From Saprospiraceae bacterium UBA2329 (GTDB lineage Bacteria; Bacteroidota; Bacteroidia; Chitinophagales; Saprospiraceae), in contig DDUV01000071.1 in the NCBI GenBank assembly GCA_002344975.1, positions 5,095 to 69,094 on the forward strand: 64,000 nt of DNA, in the 5' to 3' direction. The translations under genes were made by a program, and so were the position numbers. Positions 1 through 7,293 of the stretch are shown piece after piece; positions within the stretch are counted from its first letter, which is position 1, and the number at the start of each line of letters is the position of its first letter. The notes below the pieces were generated by a model that worked only from the letters and a program-made list of their open reading frames with translations, did not search any database and had not been told where the DNA came from.

Positions 1-117
1 TATTTCGATTTGCGTCGGCTAAGGTAGAAACTTTTGCCCGCTCCGGCAAAAAAATGCCCCAAATGCAATGCGAACGGCTCCATTGCGTTATGGAACGGCA
101 GAATGTTTTTGTACATA

Positions 118-148
118 TTTGTATTATTCAAATGTTTTTGTAACTTTG
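118..148 (+). promoter_or_regulatory. Bacteroidota-type promoter of the first ArsR-like gene
   Basis: A TTTG box at 118-121 is followed by exactly 19 bases and a TAACTTTG box at 141-148. This matches the Bacteroidota housekeeping consensus TTTG-N19-TAnnTTTG. It lies about 105 bases before the ATG at 253, so it most likely drives the regulator gene that follows. Confidence 0.7.
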
Positions 149-252
149 CGGCCAGAGCGCTACGGACTTACAAAAATTAAGATTTGAAATTTTTGGTACA
201 GTCTTTGAATACTACTTTGAGAGGCAATAATGCCGATACCAATACTTTCGCC

Positions 253-591
253 ATGAGAAAACAAAAAACAGAGTCGGTTGTACTCAAGCAGGGGCTGAAC
301 GACGTACAATTAGACTATGCCGAACTTCGTAAAGCGGTGCTCGTTCTGAGGGCCGTCAATCACAAACTTCGCCAACGCATCATCGCTCTTTTGGAAGAGG
401 GCGAGGGCATGAATGTAACCGATATCTTTGTAAAACTCCGTTTGGAGCAGTCGGTGGCATCCCAGCATTTGGCCATTTTGCGCCGGGCCGGTATCGTTTA
501 TACCGAGCGCAGCGGCAAATTCATTCACTACCATTTGAATAAAGAGCGCCTTTCGCAGATATCGCATCTGGTAGAGGAATTGCTGGCCTGA
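253..591 (+). CDS. ArsR/SmtB-type winged-helix transcriptional regulator
   Basis: This gene encodes a 112-residue DNA-binding regulator of the ArsR type when read from the ATG at 253; an in-frame TTG at 184 would add 23 residues. The recognition-helix segment contains LEQSVASQHLAILRRAGI, followed by the wing TERSGKFIHYHL, which is the usual ArsR core. There is no cysteine in the protein, so the thiol-based metal site of classical ArsR/SmtB sensors is absent and the signal is unknown. A second, clearly related regulator follows at 706 in the same direction, so the pair looks like a tandem duplication. A consensus promoter sits upstream at 118-148. The family assignment is firm and the target genes are unknown. 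Confidence 0.85.
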   Translation: MRKQKTESVVLKQGLNDVQLDYAELRKAVLVLRAVNHKLRQRIIALLEEGEGMNVTDIFVKLRLEQSVASQHLAILRRAGIVYTERSGKFIHYHLNKERLSQISHLVEELLA

Positions 592-705
592 GCAAAAAGG
601 GCGCTGCGCCTGTTTTGCGGTTCTACTTCGACATACTTTCCCCCCAAGTAAGTACTGACGACGATTTTTTTTATCTCCTTTGTTGAAAACTACACAAACA
701 TCGCT

Positions 706-1011
706 ATGAGTAAGGCTAAAGTTGTTGTGAACAACGACAAGCTCCAATATTCGTTGGAGTTATTGCGCGCATTGGCGCACCCGTTGAGGCTTCAAATTTT
801 GAAATTTATTGACGAGCACGAGAGCATCAACGTCAACAAAATCTACAGCACTCTGAATCTGGAGCAATCCATCACCTCCCAACACCTGAAGATTTTGAGA
901 TCGGCAGGATTGGTCATCACCGAGCGCGAGGGAAAATTCATCCATTACCGGATAGACTACCCCAAGGTGCAGCGGGCAGCAGAGAACATCCATTTGTTCG
1001 TGCAGCATTGA
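706..1011 (+). CDS. ArsR/SmtB-type winged-helix transcriptional regulator (paralogue)
   Basis: This gene encodes a 101-residue winged-helix regulator, paralogous to the preceding gene: both share the pattern LEQS-x-x-SQHL-x-ILR-x-AG and the wing motif EGKFIHY or SGKFIHY. The segment ALAHPLRLQILKFI is the standard first helix of ArsR regulators. As in its neighbour there is no cysteine, which argues against a thiol metal site. It begins 114 bases after the first regulator and ends at a strong hairpin at 1077-1111. It probably binds DNA as a homodimer, possibly as a heterodimer with its neighbour, but that is inference. Confidence 0.85.
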   Translation: MSKAKVVVNNDKLQYSLELLRALAHPLRLQILKFIDEHESINVNKIYSTLNLEQSITSQHLKILRSAGLVITEREGKFIHYRIDYPKVQRAAENIHLFVQH

Positions 1012-1076
1012 TCGGCGGGGCCAAAAGGATGGCCGGGGATCGCCGGACGGAATAAGCCGGGCGGCTGTTCCGGCAG

Positions 1077-1111
1077 TATGGGAGGGGTGGCAGGCGGTCG
1101 CCCCTCCCGTA
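1077..1111. terminator. GC-rich hairpin between convergent genes
   Basis: GGGAGGGG at 1080-1087 pairs perfectly with CCCCTCCC at 1101-1108, and the stem extends by three more pairs (one G-T wobble). The loop is 13 bases. It lies between a plus-strand gene ending at 1011 and a minus-strand gene ending at 1119. It probably terminates transcription in both directions, though no clear T-run follows. Confidence 0.5.
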
Positions 1112-1118
1112 ACAAGAC

Positions 1119-1490
1119 CTACTTTACCTTCAGTACGTCTTTACTCACCTCTACAATTTGGAGCGTCCAGGCATCGCCGGTTTGCGGGCTGATGCGCAGG
1201 ATGTTGTCGCCCTGCAATTTCCATTTACCCGCCACCATCACAGGCGCGTCAACAGGCCCGATCTGATGGTGCGCAAAACTGCCGTCGGATTTGATTTCAA
1301 ACCCCTCGCGGCCACGAGACGGCGGGAACGCATAATCGGCGCGGCGGAATACGCGGTAATCGGCGCTGTCTTCTTCGTGCGAGTGTACCCAGTGCGCGAA
1401 GAGTTCGCTTCCGAAAACACGTTCGGCTTTTTTGACGGAATTGCAACTCAAAAACGCCAGACAAAAGGCTGAAAGGATGAAATGCTTCAT
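1119..1490 (-). CDS. small lipoprotein of unknown function
   Basis: The 123-residue product begins with a lipoprotein signal peptide whose lipobox is LAFLSC, with Cys16 as the lipidated residue. The mature part contains GSFAHHQIGPVDAPV and GKWKLQGDNILRISP, a pattern like small beta-barrel, lipocalin-like lipoproteins that report a background state plus a 'GxW' motif. I do not recognise a specific family. It faces the T9SS-cargo gene at 1581 across a 90-base divergent region that contains a minus-strand TATATTTG box at 1516-1523. It probably sits in the periplasm or on the outer membrane. Confidence 0.7.
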   Translation of the reverse strand: MKHFILSAFCLAFLSCNSVKKAERVFGSELFAHWVHSHEEDSADYRVFRRADYAFPPSRGREGFEIKSDGSFAHHQIGPVDAPVMVAGKWKLQGDNILRISPQTGDAWTLQIVEVSKDVLKVK

Positions 1491-1515
1491 GGCTTTAAGG
1501 TTTTTTTAGACCTTG

Positions 1516-1523
1516 CAAATATA
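1516..1523 (-). promoter_or_regulatory. -7 box TATATTTG for the small lipoprotein gene
   Basis: CAAATATA on the plus strand reads TATATTTG on the minus strand, which matches TAnnTTTG. It is 26 bases upstream of the lipoprotein start at 1490. No good TTTG box is seen at the expected spacing, so this is a partial match. Confidence 0.4.
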
Positions 1524-1580
1524 GTCTTTTTCACCTGCGTCTTATGGAATATTGATGAACCGTCACAAAAACACACAACC

Positions 1581-2495
1581 ATGAAAAAACTCATTTTCCT
1601 CTTGTTGATGCTGATCGCTCTGGCTCCGGCGCAGGCGCAATTGGAGTGGGCGCCCGTAGGGGCGAAGTATTATCATTCTGTTGCAGATTTTATGCCGGGT
1701 GGTGGTAGTTCTCCGTATAGCGTATATATTTCGGAAGTGGTCGGCGATACCATCATTGCCGGGAAGAACTGCCGAGTGTTGGATACCTGGTGGCTTCCCG
1801 GATGTGAAGGCAGGGAATTCACTTATGAAGAGGAAGGCCGCGTTTATTTATACGACGAAGAGTCGGGCCGTTTCGGGCTGGTTTTTGACTTCAACAAGGG
1901 AGCGGGCGAATCTTGGTGAGTACCGGTTTGCAGTTATTGGTTCGGAGAGACACCTGCCGACTCGATGCAAATTTTTGTGGATTCCGTCGGGTTTACCGAT
2001 ATAAACGGCATGGCCATTCGCACACAATACGTCACCTGGACACATCCCTGGTTTAATTATGTGGATCATTCCAAAATATATGAGGGCATCGGCAGTGCGC
2101 CGGCGATTTATTTTTTTTGGGGATCCGGAGAGACTGTTGACTTTTTCCTGCACACCTTCAACTGCTACGAATCCCCCACGCACGGCATTTTCAATTTTGT
2201 GGGCGGGCAGCCCTGCGGGGTTTATACGGCTACCGGCGAGGCACAGGCGGCGGTGGAGCAGTTGATGCTGTATCCCAATCCGGCGCGGGAGTCGCTGAAT
2301 GTGGAATTGCCGGAGGGCGGCAGGGGGCAGTTGGCGCTGTACGATGCGCAGGGCAGACTGCTGAAAACGCAATACTTGGATGCTGTGCCGGAAGTGTGGC
2401 CATTGGAGGTGTCGGCCTTGCCGGCGGGCATGTACCTGCTGCTGTATCGGAGCGAGGGCGGGGCGGTGGCAGTGGGGCGGTTTGTGAGAGAGTAG
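1581..2495 (+). pseudogene. T9SS-sorted secreted protein, interrupted by an in-frame TGA
   Basis: The reading frame from the ATG at 1581 starts with a signal peptide (MKKLIFLLLMLIALAPAQAQ) and runs to a TGA at 1917-1919. The same frame continues without shift to a TAG ending at 2495. The sequence on both sides reads as one protein: ESW, stop, VPVCSYWFGETPADS. The last ~80 residues are a type A T9SS sorting domain, with LYPNPARESLNVELPEG, then LYDAQGRLL and LPAGMYLLLYRSEGG. If intact it would be a ~304-residue secreted or surface-anchored protein of unknown activity. The stop is either a real nonsense mutation or a sequencing error. As it stands, the first product lacks the sorting domain and could not use T9SS. 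Restart inside the second half is possible at 1965 but would lack a signal peptide. Confidence 0.75.
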
Positions 2496-2499
2496 GGAC

Positions 2500-2527
2500 T
2501 TGATGTGGGCAACCTTTTGTAACTTTG
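2500..2527 (+). promoter_or_regulatory. probable promoter of the small gene at 2552
   Basis: A TAACTTTG box lies at 2520-2527, 25 bases before the ATG at 2552. A TTG at 2500-2502 lies 17 bases upstream of it, slightly shorter than the usual 19-21 spacer. The -7 box is a full consensus match and the -33 match is partial. Confidence 0.5.
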
Positions 2528-2551
2528 TAAAACATTCAATACCATAAGCAG

Positions 2552-2797
2552 ATGACAGCAGAACCGGTAATGGCATTTGAAGAACTCGCGCAGTTTTTGG
2601 CAAACCTTTCCCCTCGTAAAGTTCTCGCCTTCAAAACCTCCAAGAGGTGGCAGGAACGAATGGATTTTCTTTTGTCTAAAAATACCGACCAAGGGCTTTC
2701 GCCAGAAGAAAACCGCGAGATGGAACAGTTTATGCTTATCGAGCATGTTGTTCAAATGGCGAAAACCAAAGCACTACTGCGAATTGCCGAAAAATGA
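2552..2797 (+). CDS. small helical protein preceding an HNH nuclease remnant
   Basis: The 81-residue product is highly charged and probably all helical, with no signal peptide or membrane segment. Its stop codon overlaps the ATG of the next reading frame (ATGA at 2794-2797), so the two were translated together. The next frame is the start of a decayed HNH endonuclease. Small proteins of this kind often sit before HNH genes in Bacteroidota; this statement is from general knowledge, and no function is established. An antitoxin or immunity role would be a guess. The gene looks intact although its partner is not. Confidence 0.6.
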   Translation: MTAEPVMAFEELAQFLANLSPRKVLAFKTSKRWQERMDFLLSKNTDQGLSPEENREMEQFMLIEHVVQMAKTKALLRIAEK

Positions 2798-2998
2798 GTG
2801 CTTATATTTCACGCATAGTCCGCCATTTTGTGATTGAACGTGCTGGAAATCGCTGCGAGTATTGCAGAATTCCCAAAGCCGTTTCAAATAATGCCGAAAA
2901 CACAAGTTGGGAAAGCCACTTCGAAACTCCTTGAATTTAACCTTCGAGAGCGCGTCGAAATCAGGGCAATGCTTACCGTTGCTGGTCTTTACCCATAG
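2794..2998 (+). pseudogene. decayed HNH endonuclease (internal deletion plus frameshift)
   Basis: From the ATG at 2794 the frame reads MSAYISRIVRHFVIERAGNR and then CEYCRIP, the typical start of small HNH endonucleases (Cys-x-x-Cys zinc site included). It then jumps straight to WESHF, a motif normally found near the C-terminus, and stops at 2934. In the next frame, 2900-2998 encodes a segment with GKATSKLLEFN and RAMLTVAGLYP, the normal end of the same family. The DHIxP-type core and the HNH catalytic His and Asn are missing. The gene therefore has an internal deletion plus a +1-type frame change and cannot make an active nuclease. It is translationally coupled to the small gene before it. 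Confidence 0.75.
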
Positions 2999-3019
2999 TC
3001 TGGTTGCTCCCTACTTTTC

Positions 3020-5827
3020 TCAGCCCTCCGGGTCTTCATCCGGTTCGATGTTGTCTATGGCATCAAGGAGGTCTTTGGTGGCTTTGTCCAAATCTTCTAA
3101 GCGGCGCTTGCGGTCTTCGGCAGGGATGGTGGAATCGGCAATTTGCGCATCCGAAATGGGCGATGCTGTTTCGGCCTCGTCGTCTTCGCCGGCGGCTTCG
3201 GGTATATGTATGGCGCCGGGGAAGGGGTCTTTTGAAAACGTAAGCCCCTTGGCATCGGTGTGGATGTAAATGGTGTCGCCGGGACCGAATGTGCCGGCCA
3301 GCACGAGGCGCGAGAGTTCGTTGATGACCTCTTTTTGCAGTACGCGCTTCATGGGGCGGGCGCCGAACTGCGGTTCGTAGCCCAGATCGGCGAGCAGGTT
3401 CATGGCTGTGTCGCTCATTTTGATGACGATGCGCTGCCGGGCCAGCATTTTTTCCACTTTGCGCAGTTGCAGTTGCAAAATCTGTTTGATCTCGGCTTTG
3501 GTCAGCGGCAGGAATACGATTTGCTCGTCTATGCGGTTGAGGAATTCCGGTCGCAGGTTTTGTTTGAGCAGGTCGAGGACTTCCACTTTGGTGGTTTCGA
3601 TGATCTCTGCGCGGTGTTTGTCGCCTAATGCGTCTAAGTCTTCAAAATTTTCCAAAATCGTCTCGGCGCCCATGTTGGAGGTCATGATGATGATGGTGTT
3701 TTTGAAATTGGCCACGCGGCCTTTGTTGTCGGTGAGGCGACCGTCGTCCAATACCTGCAGCAGGATGTTGAACGTGTCGGGGTGCGCCTTCTCGATTTCG
3801 TCCAAGAGGATGATGGAGTAAGGCTTGCGGCGCACGGCCTCGGTGAGTTGGCCGCCTTCTTCGTAGCCCACATAGCCTGGAGGCGCGCCCACGAGGCGGG
3901 AAACGGTGTGGCGCTCCTGGTATTCGCTCATGTCAATGCGGGTGATGGCTTTTTCGTCATCAAAGAGCATTTCGGCGAGGGTTTTGGCAAGTTCCGTTTT
4001 GCCCACACCGGTAGGACCGAGGAAGATGAAAGAACCGATGGGTCGGTCGGCATCGCCCAAACCGGCCCGGCTGCGGCGCACAGCGTCAGACACGGCCACG
4101 ACGGCCTCCTGCTGCCCGATGAGCCTTTGGCTGATTTCATCCTCTAATTTGAGGAGTTTTTCCTTTTCGCTTTGCAGCATTTTGGCCACCGGAATGCCCG
4201 TCCAGCGGGAAACCACATCGGCAATGTCGTTGGCGGTGACCTGCTGATTGGTGAAGCGATTTTCTTCGGGTAGCTTTTCCAATTTTTCCTCGGCGGCCTT
4301 GAGCATGGCCTGGCGGGTTTGGAGTTCGCCGTAGCGAATTTTGGCCACCGTTTCGTAGTCGCTGTTGCGTTCGGCGCGCTCTGCCTGCAATTCGAGTTCC
4401 TCGATTTCCTTTTTGATTTCCTGAACGGTATCCACAATTTCCTTTTCGCTTTGCCAGGCGGCGCGCAGGGCATCGCGTTTTTCGCGGGCGTTGGCAATTT
4501 GCTCCTGTATGTGGTCGAGCACTTTTTTGTCGCCTTCGCGTTTGATGGCCTCGCGCTCTATTTCCAACTGGCGCACCTTGCGGTCCCACTCGTCAATTTT
4601 TTCGGGCACGGAATCGAGTTCGAGGCGGAGCTTGGCGGCGGATTCATCTATGAGGTCAATGGCTTTGTCGGGCAGGAAGCGGTCGGCGATGTAGCGATGC
4701 GAAAGCTCGGCGGCGGCGATGAGGGCCTCGTCCAAAATTTCGATTTTGTGATACACCTCGTAGCGCTCCTGCAAGCCGCGCAGGATGGAGATGGTATCTT
4801 CCACGCTGGGTTCGTCAATGAGGACGGTTTGGAAGCGGCGCACCAGAGCTTTATCGTTTTCAAAATACTTTTGGTACTCGTCCAAAGTAGTAGCGCCGAT
4901 GGTGCGGAGTTCGCCGCGAGCCAATGCCGGTTTCAGGATGTTGGCGGCATCCATAGCGCCCTGACCTCCGCCGGCCCCGATGAGCGTGTGAATCTCATCC
5001 ACAAAAAGGATGACTTTGCCCGCCGATTCGATCACTTCCTGAATAACGGCCTTGAGGCGCTCTTCAAACTCGCCCTTGTACTTGGCGCCGGCAATGAGGC
5101 CCGCGATGTCGAGCACATAAATTTTCTTTTCACGGAGGTTGTCGGGCACGTCGCCTTTGACGATGCGCCATGCGATGCCCTCCACGATGGCGGTTTTGCC
5201 CACGCCGGCCTCGCCGATGAGGAGCGGGTTGTTCTTCTTGCGGCGGGAGAGGATGTGCAAAACGCGGCGGATTTCCTCATCGCGGCCCACAATGGGGTCG
5301 AGCTTGCCGCTTTCGGCCTGTTCGTTGAGGTTCACGCCGTATTTGTTCAGCGCGTTGTAGGTGTCTTCGGCGCCGGGGTCCTGCACTTTGCGGCCTTTGC
5401 GGAGTTCCTGAATGGCGGCGCGGGTGCCGTCTTCGGTCATGCCGAGGCTTTTGAGCAGTTTGGCGCCCCGGTCGTTGCCTTTGAGAATGCCCAGCAACAT
5501 GAGTTCAATAGAGATGTACTCGTCGCCGAAGTCTTTGAGCATCTTTTTGGCGGCAGCCAGAGCGGCATTGGCGTCGTTGGTAAGGTATTGTTTGTCGGAG
5601 CCTTCCACGCGAGGGTAGGAAGCGATGGCTTCGTCCAACTGGCGTTTGAGCTGCGGGATGTTCACGCCCTGTTTTTGCATCAGAAAATTGGGCACGTTTT
5701 CATCGGCTTCCAGCATGCCTTTTACCAAGTGGATGGTGTCCACCTGTTGCTGATTGAAGCCGCCTGCAATTTGTTGGGCCTTGAGGATGGACTCCTGGGC
5801 TTTTATGGTGAAATTGTCGTACGTCAT
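3020..5827 (-). CDS. clpB: ATP-dependent chaperone ClpB
   Basis: ClpB is a hexameric AAA+ disaggregase that works with the DnaK-DnaJ-GrpE system to rescue aggregated proteins in the cytoplasm. The start chosen is the ATG at 5827 ([14 protein letters not shown]), giving 935 residues; an upstream extension in the same frame has no ClpB-like sequence. The order is Clp N domain, first AAA+ with Walker A GEAGVGKT and [14 protein letters not shown], a long coiled-coil middle domain, and second AAA+ with [10 protein letters not shown] and NMGAETI. After the normal end of the small C-terminal domain there is an extra acidic tail of about 70 residues, rich in Asp and Glu. ClpB is usually 860-870 residues long, so the tail accounts for the excess. 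The partners grpE and dnaJ are at 44.7-46.4 kb. Confidence 0.97.
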   Translation of the reverse strand: MTYDNFTIKAQESILKAQQIAGGFNQQQVDTIHLVKGMLEADENVPNFLMQKQGVNIPQLKRQLDEAIASYPRVEGSDKQYLTNDANAALAAAKKMLKDFGDEYISIELMLLGILKGNDRGAKLLKSLGMTEDGTRAAIQELRKGRKVQDPGAEDTYNALNKYGVNLNEQAESGKLDPIVGRDEEIRRVLHILSRRKKNNPLLIGEAGVGKTAIVEGIAWRIVKGDVPDNLREKKIYVLDIAGLIAGAKYKGEFEERLKAVIQEVIESAGKVILFVDEIHTLIGAGGGQGAMDAANILKPALARGELRTIGATTLDEYQKYFENDKALVRRFQTVLIDEPSVEDTISILRGLQERYEVYHKIEILDEALIAAAELSHRYIADRFLPDKAIDLIDESAAKLRLELDSVPEKIDEWDRKVRQLEIEREAIKREGDKKVLDHIQEQIANAREKRDALRAAWQSEKEIVDTVQEIKKEIEELELQAERAERNSDYETVAKIRYGELQTRQAMLKAAEEKLEKLPEENRFTNQQVTANDIADVVSRWTGIPVAKMLQSEKEKLLKLEDEISQRLIGQQEAVVAVSDAVRRSRAGLGDADRPIGSFIFLGPTGVGKTELAKTLAEMLFDDEKAITRIDMSEYQERHTVSRLVGAPPGYVGYEEGGQLTEAVRRKPYSIILLDEIEKAHPDTFNILLQVLDDGRLTDNKGRVANFKNTIIIMTSNMGAETILENFEDLDALGDKHRAEIIETTKVEVLDLLKQNLRPEFLNRIDEQIVFLPLTKAEIKQILQLQLRKVEKMLARQRIVIKMSDTAMNLLADLGYEPQFGARPMKRVLQKEVINELSRLVLAGTFGPGDTIYIHTDAKGLTFSKDPFPGAIHIPEAAGEDDEAETASPISDAQIADSTIPAEDRKRRLEDLDKATKDLLDAIDNIEPDEDPEG

Positions 5828-6151
5828 GATGCGGTTGGTTGTGAAGATGTAATTTTTGAAATATTGCGGAGGGCTGCAAGCCATAAGTCTCAAGCTGCAA
5901 GCTTGGCTTTCCAAACTACAAAGACGCGGCCAAATACCAGGTACAGCGGCTTTTCTTCGACAAAAAAACGAATTTTCCCGGTTTTCGGAGGCATGTAAGA
6001 ATAATGGTGAGGCTGTAAGGCAAAAAATGACAGGCAGGCGAGGCTTTTTTTTGTCAAAGTGGCAGCAATGAGGCATCTTGGCCCGTCCGCTTCGCGAAGA
6101 TATGTTTTTAACCGATTTTTCTACTTTTGGCACTCAAAATCCTACTCTATC
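5828..6151. promoter_or_regulatory. divergent intergenic region between clpB and the bestrophin gene
   Basis: This 324-base region holds the starts of two divergent genes. A TACTTTTG box (TAnnTTTG) is at 6122-6129 on the plus strand, 22 bases before the bestrophin start. The stretch 5873-5910 contains GCTGCAAGCC and AAGCTGCAAGCTTGG, a short imperfect repeat of GCAAGC units that may be one copy of a dispersed repeat. I see no RNA gene and no clear heat-shock operator. Confidence 0.45.
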
Positions 6152-7138
6152 ATGTACGTCAAACGCAATTACGGCTTCTGGATGACCTTCAACTGGTCGA
6201 AGAAGCCCTTCATACTCGGTTTTTTGTACGCTGCCGTTATCACTGCGGTGTATCATTTTGCACACATCAACGTGGCCCTGCCCTGGCAGCCCGTCAGCGT
6301 CATCGGCATAGCGGTGGCCTTTTACCTGGGTTTCAAAAACAACAGTTCCTACGACCGCACCTGGGAGGCCCGCAAAATCTGGGGCGGCATCGTCAACAGC
6401 AGCCGCTCGTTTGGGGCCGCGCTCATGGCTTTCGTGCAGGGGCCGCAGGCAGAGGAGCATCGCAAGGAACTCATTTACAGGCATATCGCCTGGCTCATAG
6501 CCCTGCGGCACCAGCTTCGCCTCAGTCGGGAGTGGGAACACGCCGAGGAACGAATCAAGGGACTGTATTTGCCGGAAGTGTGCGAGGAATATTTCAACCG
6601 CTTGGACGATGAGATCATCCATTTTATCTCTGAACAGGAATTTCAATTTTACAAAAGCAAGACCAACATCGCCACCCAGATACTCGCCAAACAGTCTGAA
6701 CGATTGCAGGAACTGAGAGATGCGGGCAGTTTTGAAGACTTTCGCCACATGGAGTTGCAGGCACTTATCACGTCTTTTTATGAACAACAGGGGGGCAGTG
6801 AACGCATCAAAAACTTCCCCTTTCCGCGCCAGTATGCTTCTACTGCCTTGTGGCTGAGCATGGTTTTCAGCGTGCTCACTCCTTTCGGCATGTTGGACAC
6901 GTTTGCTCAACTGGGCGACTGGTGGGTGTGGCTCACGGTGCCCATGTCGGCGCTCATCATCTGGATTTTCTTCCTGATGGAAAAAATCGGCGACTACTCC
7001 GAAAACCCATTTGAAGGCTCCTACAACGACGTACCTATCTCTTCCATCGCCCGCGCCATCGAAATTGACCTCCGCGAAATGATCGGCGATACGGATATTC
7101 CGCCGGCGATGAAGGCACAGAGTGGGTTTTTGATGTAG
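6152..7138 (+). CDS. bestrophin-family (RFP-TM, UPF0187) membrane channel
   Basis: The 328-residue product belongs to the bacterial bestrophin family, which forms pentameric anion- or cation-permeable channels in the inner membrane. Typical features are the N-terminal FILGFLYAAVITAVYHF membrane helix and the family signature SVIGIAVAFYLGFKNNSSYDR-like segment followed by WEARKIWGGIVNSSR. Two further membrane helices lie near residues 230-280, and the end carries NPFEGSYNDVPIS, another conserved family segment. The start at 6152 gives a protein of normal family length; a longer upstream frame has no family similarity. Which ion is carried cannot be read from the sequence. Confidence 0.92.
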   Translation: MYVKRNYGFWMTFNWSKKPFILGFLYAAVITAVYHFAHINVALPWQPVSVIGIAVAFYLGFKNNSSYDRTWEARKIWGGIVNSSRSFGAALMAFVQGPQAEEHRKELIYRHIAWLIALRHQLRLSREWEHAEERIKGLYLPEVCEEYFNRLDDEIIHFISEQEFQFYKSKTNIATQILAKQSERLQELRDAGSFEDFRHMELQALITSFYEQQGGSERIKNFPFPRQYASTALWLSMVFSVLTPFGMLDTFAQLGDWWVWLTVPMSALIIWIFFLMEKIGDYSENPFEGSYNDVPISSIARAIEIDLREMIGDTDIPPAMKAQSGFLM

Positions 7139-7293
7139 GGAGCCGCCAGTATCAGCCGGTGAATACCAATTACGGATGTTCTTTCCTCCCTTACGTCTTT
7201 ACCGATAGATATGCCGCTACTTTTTTTGAGTTCTTTACCACTTCCTTAGGCCAAGTTGTCTTATATTGTGTGTCGAAAGTAGTATATGCTCAA

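Noticed and set aside
1917..1919. TGA read as selenocysteine
   Set aside because: No selenocysteine insertion hairpin was seen after it and the family has no such residue. A nonsense mutation or sequencing error is simpler.
2552..2797. Small gene called an antitoxin
   Set aside because: The coupling to an HNH remnant is real, but no antitoxin motif is present, so no function was assigned.
4319..5998. Long open frame on the plus strand opposite clpB
   Set aside because: It is the antisense shadow of a GC-rich conserved gene. It has no start region, no family resemblance and an unlikely Phe/Gly/Ala-rich composition.
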